Assembly (NCBI RefSeq): GCF_027942865.1
Contig: NC_134519.1
Location: 21,982,248-22,046,247, forward strand
Origin: Odontesthes bonariensis
Lineage: Eukaryota > Chordata > Actinopteri > Atheriniformes > Atherinopsidae
Length of the DNA stretch: 64,000 bases
Direction of reading: 5' to 3'
The position numbers and the translations under genes were made by a program. Shown here piece by piece: positions 42,799 to 54,300 of this stretch. The notes under the pieces are model-generated. The model saw only the letters and a program-made list of their open reading frames with translations. It did not search any database and was not told the origin of the DNA. Each line of letters begins with the position of its first letter. The stretch's first letter is position 1.

Positions 42799-42947
42799 GT
42801 CTCTGCTATCTCCCTTTGTTATATCTACTTTCTGACCAAAGAAAAGAACACAAATAGCTATGATTTCTACTGGAAAAGCTGTTGATGGGCTTTTTATAGA
42901 TGGTTGCTGTGCTAGACTTGCACTCAAAGACCCCATATTCCATTGCT

Positions 42948-43056
42948 CACGTGAACCACTAAATCACAATCGCCAGGTGCACTAAACAGAAGTACAATAC
43001 AACATGTGCAACACTGGAAGGCAGCCATGTACAGAGTGCAGCGCCCAAACCAGGTG
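42948..43056 (+). promoter_or_regulatory. chrng: E-box cluster upstream of chrng
   Basis: CACGTG at 42948-42953 and CAGGTG at 42974-42979 and 43051-43056 lie 260-370 bases before the chrng start. Muscle receptor subunit genes are known targets of MyoD/myogenin through E-boxes (CANNTG). The motifs are common by chance, so the role is inference. Confidence 0.35.
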
Positions 43057-43314
43057 CATGTTATGTCCTCTGTGCGTGTGTTGGGACAGCCGGCCATGAC
43101 TGGAAAAACACTTTTGGATTTAACCCTAACTATCTTAAAGTCCCCCACCCCCTTCCAAACCCTCTTTGACAACCCAATGTGCCGAGAACTGACTTCTGCT
43201 GGGAAGCACACGCACACAAATAACCCGAGGACCGGCAGCTTCACCAAGTACTATCCTTGTGTATCAGATTTGTGATCACAACTTTGTCTCAGACTGTGCT
43301 GCACACACACACTG

Positions 43315-46300
43315 ATGGATTCTGGATCTCGATGCCCTCTGCTGCTCTTTGTGAGAGTGCTCATGATTTCTGTCACAGGTAAGGACTAACGGTGACATTT
43401 GGATTCAGTATGGTTTTGCATGGTGTGCCCTGAGTAGTTGAAATTAGATTTTTCTTCATGGAAGATCATGTTTAAACAAGAACACATCATTCTGTGAAGT
43501 AGGCACCGAATTTTAAATAACATGACTTTTTGTTTTGCAATTTTTTCCCAATTCATTAACCTTGCATTTTTACAAGATATGTTTGTGGCACGTTTAGAAA
43601 CTAAAGGCCAGTGATACAACAAGGATCAACTCTGAATTGAGTAGAATGAGCTGCACACTCATGCTATATTGGTATGTAGTGTGTTCTGCTAAAGACCGCT
43701 AAAGACAGAAGGCGTTTTTTCCACTTAAACTACTACCTGTTTTATGTTGGCTGTTTCATGATATTCAACACAAGGAGTTTTGATTTATTGTAACACAAAA
43801 CTTGAGCCAAATACTTGTAACTAATTAAGTCTGACACAAGTGTTCTACTTGGTTTAGTTAACGGGATCTGAAGTTTCTTTCAGATTTGTGCATTTGTTTA
43901 AACTGGACTGAGCAAATTGAACTTGAGAAAAATATGTAATATTATATTTGTATTTTAAGAATGTGCCTACTGGAAATTCAACCTTTATTTTGACTTCAAA
44001 TGTTACCAATTAATGTTCATTAACACGGCTCTTCAATACCTCTCTACTGTGCTTCAGTGATGTTGACGGACTGACACGAGACACATTTAGAAAATAATGG
44101 GTAAAACAGCTACAAGAAAGACACTGGAGAAGGGCGCTTGATGAAAACTTTGACTTCATTTTTCCAGTTTTTAATCCAAGCTTTTGTTATGAAGAGCTCA
44201 AAAGACCAGCCAGATGTAAGATCAAAGAGATGCTTCATGATACACCATTTTGGTCTAATAAAGTTGTTAAGTATACTGTTGCAATGCTGGAGTTTTGACT
44301 GTGTTTGCACAGAGTTTTACTCAGTAAAATGTGCCAAAAAAACATTTAAAAATCTACTGGGCTGCATGTCTTTTAAATCTTTGCTGTGACCGTGTGAGGC
44401 GTTCATATTTTCTTGCTCTGTTACTGGTATTTTAACCAAAGTGTCAGCAGTCAACCTCGAGGGAGAACTTTTTAAGGATTTGATGAAGGGCTACAACAAG
44501 AACGTCCAGCCCACGGAGAAGAGTGGAGACATCACCCAGGTCTACATCAAAATGACGCTCACAAACCTCATCTCTCTGGTGAGCAATACTCAATCCGATA
44601 CTTTCAGCAGCGCCAGTGGTTTAACAGGCCTTCAAGCTAACATTCTTTGTTAATTTGTCACTAACTAGAATGAGAAGGAGGAGGCCCTGATGACCAGCGT
44701 CTGGATAGAAATGGTAACTTTGCTCACACTTCAACTGCTGGATCTTTGCAAAGATGATCAATTAGTTAGACAGTCACAAGTCAAACGTACAGAATTTCTG
44801 TGTGCAGCAATGGTGTGACTACAGGCTCAGGTGGGACCAACCACCCAGATCTGCTCTATATGGGAACATAACATCTGAACTACGTGTCCCCTCCAAAAGT
44901 ATCTGGCTGCCTGATGTCATACTGGAGAACAAGTAAGTGCATCTACCTCATGTGTGAATATTTCTGGTTATGAAAACACTTTTTTTTTGCTTGATAGAAT
45001 GCCCAGCTAGTCTGCTAGTTTTATTAATATACATTTTTAAAAAACGTTACTAAAAAATTTAATGAAATTATTTGAAAATCTCACAAAAACAATGTTTTAG
45101 TCATATTACAACATTGACCACCATCAACACAGAACTGCTGAAAGTGGTACCATACACAAATGCAAGTTAAAGTTGTATCATGCAAAGTAGAAGCCATATG
45201 TGAACATGATCCAGAAATGCTGCCGGCTTGTCTGCACCAAAGCTCATTCAAAATGGACTGAGGCAAAGTGGAACACTGTTCTGTGGTCAGACAAATCAAT
45301 ACTTGAGGAAACATCCAGCTTCTTATCAGTGCTTAGTTCAAAGCCTGCATCTCTGATTGTATGAGAGTCTTCTAGTGTCTACGGAGCTGGCAACTTGCAC
45401 ATCTAGACAAGCATCATCACTGCTGAGATACAGGTTTTAGAGCAACATATGCTTCGATCCATAGGACACATTTTTCTGGGAAGACCTTGCATATCTCAGC
45501 AAGATAAAGCTAAACCATACACTGCATCAATCCCAGTTGCACGGCTTCATAGTTGATGAGTCCAGGTGCTGAACTGGCCTGCCTGCAGTCCAGACCTTTC
45601 ACCAATTAAAAATATTTGATGCATCACGAAACACACAATACAACAAAAAAGACCCAGGACTTTCGAGCAGCGAGAATCCTATCAGACAAGAATCAGACAT
45701 CATTCCTCTCCCTAAGGTCCAGTAGCTAGTCCCCTTAGTTTCCAGATGTTAACACTCTGTTGTTGCAGGAAAAGGGGATACTACAAAATGTGAAATGGGG
45801 ACTGAGATATATTGTTCCCAACAAATTCTCTTTTTATGAAATAGTAAAATGTCTCATTTTGAACATTTAATATATTGCTTCATTTTGAATGAAATATTGG
45901 TTAACAAGATTTGCAAAACACAGCATCCTGTGTTTATTTACATTCTACACTCTGGTGGTGGTAAATCAAAAAGAATGATAATAATAATCAGGCACAGCAG
46001 TAAGGATAAGAGTTGCCAAAGCTGATGACCATTTATTTGAAATTAAATCTCACATCTGTTTGAGTTTTCTTAAATCCATTCTTAAGTCCATTAAAATCAA
46101 AAGTTAAAAAAAAAAAAAAGTTTAAGTTTAAGTTAGGATATGACCTTCAGTAGCTATCATTTAAATTTTGAACAGAACAATAACTTTCTCAATCCCTGCC
46201 CTCAGTGAACGGTAAATGGTCTGTATTTATGCAGTGTTTTTCTACTTTAGCAGAGCACTGAAAATGTTTTTTCATTACAAACCACCATCATATATTCACA

Positions 46301-49300
46301 AACCCTCATATAATATCTTCACAGGGTTATAGGCTACACAGTGCTTTTTCTCTGTCACATGCATTCACACAGCAATGGACACTTCAGAAGAAATGTGGGG
46401 TTCAGTGTCCTACCCAGAGACACTTCAACGTGGGATCCACGAATTTAACTACCCATCTTGCGACTGCTAGAGGAATGCTCTTTATCCTGAGCTACAGCCA
46501 CCTCGCTGGTTAAAAAACTGCTGCCTAAAATGGCAGAGCAGAAATTACATTGAGAGAATATTATAAAAACTATTCATAGGAGAAGAATAACAAAAGTTCA
46601 ATAAACTTTGCACCTTAAGCATTCAGACAACGTTTTAAGGTTTTACACATTTTTAGTTGGCAGGCTGGACTATATCAGAGGAGGCACTAATCTTCAAAAC
46701 CGTGTAAATCTGTGTACATAAAGTTTGCACACAAAATGATCATGAATCAGTTTTGCTTTGTGTGTGTGGAACAACTTTCACCAGTCTCGTTCTTCTCCTT
46801 CCCTCTGATATGCAGTGTGGATGGACAATTTGAAGTGGCACTTTACTGCAATGCGCTGGTTTCCCCTAACGGCTGTGTGTACTGGCTGCCTCCTGCCATC
46901 TACCGCAGTGCATGTGCCATCACGGTGAACTACTTTCCCTTCGACTGGCAAAACTGCACCATGGTCTTCCGGTGAGTATGTGAGCCTTCTATAAAATAGA
47001 AAATGGGACATCTCATTTTCAAGTGAATACCTTCACATGTTGCCCTGAGAACACAGGACTTCATAGAATGTTTTCTAAGAAATTGAGAGTTTACATCCCA
47101 TAGTCATACATAACTAAATCATGGCTGTTGTTGTTTCACGTGCTGACTTAAATCGGGTTTCCAAAAAGGTTTAAGGCAAGTTTTCAAAGGACTATTTTTT
47201 AACCATTTGATTAACTAGTAAGTCTAATATTAGAATTAAGGTTCCACAAATTTGGACAAGACACAACTGGACATAAGAGCAAAAAAAACTTACCATGTTC
47301 ACAGGTTAGGCTTCTCTGTTCAGTTTCTACATTCATGGTCCCTTTTCAACATTCTGTCTTGTAAAGTAGAATTGATGGTTGTTTTTGTCGTGGACACAGA
47401 CTGCATTTCTTCTCTGTGTTCAGCTCCCGTACTTACAGCGCCAATGAGATTGAGTTAGTTCTCAAGGAGGAGGACAACCACACGCTGGAGTGGGTGGATA
47501 TTGATCCAGAGGCTTTTACAGGTATGGAAAAATTTGAAGAACAGATTTTGAATAACTGTACAAAACACAAGCACTTCTGGGATTTATGTAAAGCAATAAG
47601 ATGTTCTTCTTCAGTTTAAACAAATGAAAGACTTTGACTCTGTTGTTTTAAGAGAATGGAGAGTGGATCATCAAACACAGACCAGCCAAGAAAGTGATCA
47701 ACACTCAGTACACCAAAGATGACCTGGAGTACCAGGAAGTAGTTTTCTTCCTCGTCATCCAGAGAAAGCCCCTCTTCTACATCATCAACATTATTGCTCC
47801 CTGTGTGCTCTTCTCCTCCCTCGGCTTGCTGGTTTACTACTTACCTGCCAAAGGTTTCCCTCATTTTTTATATGTAAATGTCTCATCTTGTGTTGTTTGA
47901 CCTTTGTGACTTCAATTTCATATTGCCCCAGGATTTGTGTTCACTTGTGACCATGTTAAAAGAGAGGTCGTCCGCTCAAGACTAGGGATGGGAATCGAGA
48001 TCCGGCTCCCATTAGTTCGATTCCGTGGAATCGTTAATCCGCCTGCCTGACGATCTTGTCTATAGGTTCTGCTAACGTCTGACACATGTGCGCGTTGACG
48101 TCATGTGCACGCTTTGTATTTTGGCTCAGAATGTTTCCAATATGCCGTCGAGGCAGAAGCACTCCAAAGTTTGGTTATATTTCACCAAAAAGGACAAAAC
48201 TAGGGCCAGTTGCAACACGTGCAGAGCTTTGATCACATCAAAGGGGGGAAAAAACCTCCAACATGCTGAAATATTTGACCACACAGCATGCAATTACTTT
48301 GCACAAATGTAAAGTCTTTGACACGCTGCTAAGCGATGGAGGCAACTCTCACGGGGGAGCTTGCGACACAGCGTCTTCCGTCTCAAAAGTCCCAGGTAAC
48401 GTAAAACGACATACTGTATGAATAATTTCCATTTCATTCCATTTGAGAATCGATAAAGAACCGAATCGATAAGCGATATCGATAATGGAACCGGAATTTC
48501 TAAATTCTTAACAATTCCCATCCCTACTCAAGACTGTAATAAAACAATTGAAGCTAGCATTTACCTGTGTGTTCATATTAGCCCAAAATGTCACCACTCT
48601 GACTTTATATTGGTTTGAGTTTTTGCAGCCGGTGGTCAGAAGTGCTCCATGTCAATTGCCACCCTTTTGGGCCAGACTGTGTTTCTCCTCCTGATCGCCA
48701 AGAAGGTTCCAGAGACTTCAAAAGCAGTGCCTCTTATTGAAAAGTAAGTTTATGTTGGTTTGAGTTTCAGCCTGACGAGTCCTGATCCATAACAGCGCAG
48801 AAAGAGGAATGATGTAAGAGCATTTCACTGCAGGTATCTGATGTTTGCGATGTCAGTGACCACCATGGTTGTGATGAACTGTGTGATAGTCCTCAACGTA
48901 TCCCTGAGAACCCCAAACACCCACATAATGACAGACAACGTCCGAAAGGTAAGACTGTGTCCGGATCTTCTACAGCATAAAGATTAATGAGTCCGTTTAT
49001 CTTGAAATTGACCTCCATCCTCAGATCCTCCTGAACACCCTACCTCAGCTACTGAGAATGCAGATGCAACCTTGGACACCAGACAGTGACAAAACTTCAG
49101 ACTCTCTGTCCAATGACGGAGTTCCCTGCCGACGCCGCAGCTCCCTGACTCTCATCACCAAGGCTGAAGAATATTTGATGAAAACTGCTCGATCTGAGCT
49201 CATGTTTGCCGGACTCAAGGACAGAAGCGGATTCGTGAAATCAGCGTTAGAGAAGCTACGTAAGTGTCTAAAAACTGTGCATGTTCACCAGTCGTGGAAA

Positions 49301-49809
49301 GTGTGTTTGCCTTCTGTCACGAATCTAGTGTTAGTATTCGATATATTATGTACCCAGATGATGGAATAAGAGGAGGTTCTGCTGAGCATCTTTATACCAG
49401 TCTGGCACACGCTTCTCCAGAGCTGAAGCAGTGCGTGGCCTCCTGCAAGCATATAGCAGAGACTGCAAGACAGCACAACAACTTCCAGAACGTAAGCTCT
49501 TACAAACATACGACCATTTTGTTCTTCATCTGTTTATGATGCTTGAGGGGTTATTATGCTAATGAGTGATTAGCATATAATACAATCAGTCCTTAATCTG
49601 TCATTTTTACTTAACCCTAGGAGAATGAAGAATGGTTCTTGGTTGCCCGGGTGATCGACAGAGTCTGCTTTATTGTCATGGCATCAGTCTTCTTTATCGG
49701 CACTATTGGGATCTTCTTAATGGGTCATTTCAACCAGCCGCCCTCCTCACCTTTCATCAATGATCCAAAGAAGTATCTGCCTCCATTAAACAACGTCACA
49801 CTGGTGTAA
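43315..49809 (+). CDS. chrng: acetylcholine receptor gamma subunit (muscle, fetal type)
   Basis: Non-alpha subunit of the pentameric muscle nicotinic receptor. Exons: 43315-43378, 44442 (or 44448/44451)-44578, 44669-44713, 44808-44932, 46816-46971, 47424-47521, 47653-47853, 48629-48743, 48834-48948, 49025-49259, 49358-49491 and 49621-49809, about 537 aa. A signal peptide precedes a ligand-binding domain with the Cys-loop C157...C171 (13 residues between, FPFDWQNC). There is no vicinal Cys pair, as expected for non-alpha. TM1 ([14 protein letters not shown]), TM2 ([18 protein letters not shown]), TM3 and TM4 ([19 protein letters not shown]) are present, with a long cytoplasmic loop. [15 protein letters not shown] and [10 protein letters not shown] favour gamma over delta or epsilon. 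The acceptor at 49358 has a weak pyrimidine tract. Introns carry a Tc1-type relic, another repeat and a hAT element. Confidence 0.92.
45090..45965 (+). mobile_element. decayed Tc1/mariner-type transposon in chrng intron 4
   Basis: The sequence follows a fish DNA transposon I know well, from a transposase middle part (around TGTTCTGTGGTCAGACAAAT) through AGCAACATATGCTTCGATCC and CTGGCCTGCCTGCAGTCCAG. It ends in a 3' region near TTTGCAAAACACAGCATCCT. Stops and frameshifts break the frame throughout, and the 5' transposase part is missing. It points the same way as chrng and fills much of the 1.9-kb intron between 44933 and 46815. Confidence 0.8.
46205..46510 (+). repeat. teleost interspersed repeat in chrng intron 4
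   Basis: It begins with a form of the common fish repeat head GTAAATGGTCTGTATTTATG and continues through CATGCATTCACACAGCAATGG. It ends with CTGAGCTACAGCCACCTCG, a remnant of the usual ...GAGCCACxxxCGCC tail. It is diverged and internally shortened. The family name is not certain. Confidence 0.65.
47983..48526 (+). mobile_element. non-autonomous hAT transposon with BED-finger remnant
   Basis: A 544-bp element in the chrng intron after the TM1 exon. Terminal repeats are TAGGGATGGGAATCG at the left and the reverse complement of TAGGGATGGGAATTG at the right. It is flanked by a perfect 8-bp target duplication, CTCAAGAC (47975-47982 and 48527-48534), the length typical of hAT. Between about 48142 and 48270 a plus-strand frame encodes a BED zinc-finger fragment ([15 protein letters not shown]), as found at the N-terminus of hAT transposases. 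The catalytic domain is absent, so mobility would require transposase supplied elsewhere. Confidence 0.88.
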
Positions 49810-50195
49810 CTGGGAATGCAATAAGAGCTGATTTCCTGGGGTGAGCAAGGAGGAAACTGTCTGCAGTTCACATACGTAACTCCAAACTGGAAACCTGACA
49901 GGTCTGTCGCGAGTGACTGAGGCACAGACAGTGGAGAAGATACAGCAGTCAGTTGTGGGCCTGTGGCCTATCAGGGGTGAAACTGCGTGCTCATTGTGAT
50001 AAAGGTTCTGCTGCACGGTTGTGTGGATGCATACTGGTATGAGGTGTAAATGATGTGAGATTGAACATTTTTGTCACATAGAGCTGGACAAGGAAAAATC
50101 ATTTCTTCTCAGCGTTAGCTGCAAAATGTTAGATGATTTTAATAAGAGGTGTGGGGTAAATGGTGTATATGACACGTGTTAAACCAGATGTTCTA

Positions 50196-50201
50196 AATAA
50201 A
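50196..50201 (+). terminator. chrng: poly(A) signal of chrng
   Basis: AATAAA lies about 390 bases after the chrng stop codon and is the first such signal on the strand. Confidence 0.6.
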
Positions 50202-50215
50202 AAAACTTTTATCAA

Positions 50216-51310
50216 TAAGTGCACAGTGCAAAGTTATGACATCATGGCCATGCTACACTGTTTTTTTGTTTTGTTTTGTTTTTTTTAATCATCCTGTGTT
50301 TGACACCATCTTCGATGCCATTAGAGAGCAGAGACCTCCGGCCTCCCACCAAAATACAAACGCAGCCACACAGCCCCCCCACCTCTGGAAGCAGGATTTC
50401 AATTACATGGCTGAGTGGTGCCTTTCTAGGACAACAAAAGGCAGATCCGGCTGGTTGGGATGGAAACGGAGTCGGGGTGAGACAGAGAGAGCTGGCGTGA
50501 GACATCCAGAAACACACACACTCACAAAGCCAAACATTGCTACGTGAATAGTCACACACACAGGTGGTAAGGAGGCTTAACCCTTCCTGATCGGGAATGT
50601 TTGCCTGGTCTCTCAGTTAGATGGTCAAAGTCTCGAGATGTCTGGGGGTTCGCCACTAATGGTAGGAAGCAAGACCTTTTCTGTTTTTGTTTGTCTTTCT
50701 AATCTTTCCTGACTTTTATGTAAAATAAATCACAGTAAACGCGTCAGGAACATTTTAAATGTTCAACTCGAATTATTTCATTCGCGGGATGTACTTCAAA
50801 GTAGAACTTCTGCTTCTACTGCTTATATGGACACAGACCATGTTATGAGGCAGGACTGTTGGGGTGTGATGTGAATGAAAAGGGGCTCAGGCAGGCTGCT
50901 ATGGTGAGAATGATGTTTATATTGCTGCCAGGGAGCTGACTACAGCCACTTGTAAGAAAAAACTGTGTCACAAGTGGGAGAGTTGTTTTCCCGAAACTTT
51001 CCATCACAATTTGAGGAACAAACCCATTATTTAAAAGGTAAGTTGTAGTAGTGAAACAATTAGTCATTTCTATTCTCGGGACTTACACAATTGATGGTTA
51101 TTCTTTGAAAACTAAAAACTCTGTTGAATCATTTTTAAGTTTTTTAAGTCCAGCATTTACTGCTCTCCAAGATAAAGGAACTTACATGTCCTGAAAATCT
51201 CCTCCTCCAGAACCTAAAAATATTCTTCAAAAAAATTTCTTTTAAATCAACACTTGCATCTGACTTACCATGTATGTATTTACCATGTATGACGTTTTTA
51301 GTTGCGCACC
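50216..51310. other. chrng-scramblase intergenic region
   Basis: About 1.1 kb with no supported ORF or recognised repeat. It presumably holds the scramblase promoter. No TATA box is obvious near 51310. Confidence 0.5.
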
Positions 51311-54300
51311 ATGTCAGCGGTGACCCATCAGCCTCTTCCCTTTGGTCCACTTGAGAGAGAAGAACACATCCAGATGATCTTCAAAGCTTTCAAGAACCAC
51401 TGTGAGCCTGCTTGTGAGTGCCAGACTCACTTAGCCAGACCCAAATCCCACCAAGAGCATCGGGGTTGGGCATCTGAAGGACAGCTGTCAGATCTGACTT
51501 CTCAGAACAGCCGTGTGCAGCCACCAGGGGCACTGAAGAGGCCGGAGGTGGAGGGGCAGAAGCTGGGAGATGAAGCGGGACTGAACTTTATGACTGTACT
51601 GGAAACAGCCGGTCAGATTCATGTCACTGCCAGACCAGAGCTGCAAGGTGAATTAAGTGGGATTACTTTGTGTATATGTGCATTTCTGTGTGTAAAAGAA
51701 GCAACTTGGCTGTTTTAAGAGAACACTTCTTTCTCATTGCAGGTCCACAGTGTGTTTCCAGGAGGATCTACAGCATCACCACAGAAGGCAGGAGGCCACA
51801 GCTGTTTGTGGCAGTGGAAGGTACTCAGCTGCGTGTCATCACTGAGAACGTCTCATAACCGGGGATTTTGTGATGCATTTCGGTGTATACTCTGCATTTT
51901 TTTAATCTCCCCCTTCTGTCAGAGAGCTCTTGTGTGTGCCTCCAGTGTTGCGGTCCAGCTCGGGCCTGTTCCCTACAGGGCTTTGACTGTCAAGGCCGCC
52001 CGGTCTTTTACTTTGAGAGGCCTTTCAGGGTGGATGCCTGCTGCCTCGGCTGCTGCCTGATGGAGATCAGAGCCTACTCACCTCAAAAGCATCTCATTGG
52101 CACTGTATGTCAGAGGTGAGTCAGTCGAGACATTGCTCTGTTGCTCTTGTCTCCGCAAAAAAATGTTTCTGTTATTTTAATATCATGTTACGTTTTGAAC
52201 ATGGAAGACTTTTGTCCGTTTGGCTTTAGAGCTTTCATCATGACTCTAAAGTTGGCACCAAACACTAATGACGTGTATGTGTGTAGTTTTGCTAATGTTG
52301 TGAGGCCGCCATGATCAATTTTTGAGGACTCAGTTTTAAAGGACTGAGGTGAAAAGATGAATTAATGAGTCATGGCCATAAAAGAGTTACACTTAGAGTA
52401 TATACCAAATATTATAAGAGTTTAGTTTTTAAATGCTCTGCCATATATGCTTAAATCTGTGGAATAAACCAAGGCGAGTTAAAATTAGAGAACAAACTTT
52501 TAGAAATAAGAACAAAAATGTCCGCTGTCTTCTTTTGGCCTGAGTTTATTTAAAATGTGCTTAGACTAAAACAAAACTGTCTTGGGGTCTGAATTTCGAC
52601 AAAATGCCTCAAGCTCCAGCCTGAACAGTAGAGGGACCATCGAGGTTTTTATCAAACAGCAAATTTTATCGTACAGAAGTACATTAGTGCTCGTGACGTG
52701 GGTAACTTGCACATATGAAGGTTTAGAGAATAAACATGGTCTTCAGGTCGCAGCATATGCTACCATGGTCAAGAAAGTCAAGAAAAGGTGAAGCAGCACA
52801 GTGATAAATATGCCTCAGTTCCAACTAATTTAACAATGAGTTGTGTAACCCTTTTTTCAGAATTAGGTTGTGTTATGACAATATTTTTCCAGTAAAAGTA
52901 ATACTCAACTCCTCAGACTGAACAACTCATTACCCCAGCGCCTGGCGACCCTGAGCCACCCTAGATTGTCTGGCCTTTCTGCAAATAGCATTTAGGGACT
53001 TAAATGTTCCACGCAGCCGGGGTGTGGTCTAAACCTGGGAGGGTTAATGCACAAAACAGCTGCCTGCATGGAAATACATCAACGTGGATGCTTTGGGCTT
53101 GCAAGGAAGGAATGTGGCATCCTTCCTTCTTCGTTTGCTAGAAATCTGACTCCAGAGTGAGTTGGAGTGCTTCTATGGGATGAGTTTAGTGTTTTCCAGA
53201 AGCAACACTCATTGAGTAATAAGCAGTCACCCGGAAAAGGTTTTAGTGACGTAGAAATCGACATGGTGTAAATATTCTCTCAGCTGTGCTAAAATAAAGC
53301 GTGCCCCAATCTGAGCAAATTGTGGCACAGAATCATGACAGCTGAAAACGTGGTCAACCAAGCATCAAGGCTGGGCTGCGCCACAGTGGCAACTGCTGCT
53401 CACCGTGAGGCTGCTCATTGCTGTGTTTGCTGAGTGCGTTTTCAGGTGGAGCATGTTCACCCCCCTCCTGGAGGTGTGCGATTCAGATGGAGAATCTACA
53501 ATCAGGATCCAGGGCTCCTGCTGCCCAAGTCGCTGCCTCACCAACCAGCACTTCCAGGTAGTGTTATTCATATAACTTTATACAACTTCAATAAATCAGC
53601 ATGACACACTATGTGTCATTGATTCTTGTTTCCCATTGCTTTAAATTATACTTCAGATTGTCTCCAATGTTGGCGAGCAAATAGGCACAATATGGAAGAA
53701 ATGGCCTGGCTTCAATGATGAGCGTAACATGGACCATGAATTTTTTGGGCTGGAGGGTAAGTATATATAAAGAAATGTTACTTCCAGTCACTTGTGAAGC
53801 GGCAAATCTGTCTTTTGAGACACAACTGGGACTATCATTTCATTTCTAAAATGTACGGCAATGTAAAGCAAATTATTTTTTTCTTAGAAGAGAGAGAGCG
53901 GTCACTAGAAAGCAATACAAAGTGATCAATTTTATTCCATTAAGAGATATTTCTAGAAGAGTTTCACAGATTTTTATAATCAAGTCAAGCAACACCTTAT
54001 TAAGACACTCTGTGTTGGAATTTCCTTTAATTTGTTTCCTGTCTTTTTAGTGAATAGGGATCTATGGATTACATCCAGGCTTTTATACTCTTTTATTTAA
54101 AGTCAGTAATTCTGACATTTGTGGATCTGTTTCTGTCCTCTAGTGCCATTGAGTTTGGACTCACACACCAAACTCCTGCTTCTAGCAGCCACTTTCTTAT
54201 TGGTAAGCATTTACACTTCTCCCCACCCCCCTTTGTGTGGAATGATCTGTTATTAGGATTTAATAGGATTAAATCCATTAGAATTGTACTGTCGTGCCTT

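Larger units (their letters stand above)
41985..43314. other. prss56-chrng intergenic and chrng upstream region
   Basis: No coding exon is visible. The region includes a CA microsatellite (42747-42796) and E-box hexamers near the chrng start. In mammals chrnd lies between or beside these genes. Nothing resembling a receptor exon is present here. Confidence 0.55.

Noticed and set aside
49264-49539. 91-codon frame reading through a chrng intron as its own gene
   Set aside because: Its right part is chrng exon 49358-49491. The left part is intron with no acceptor needed for a separate gene.
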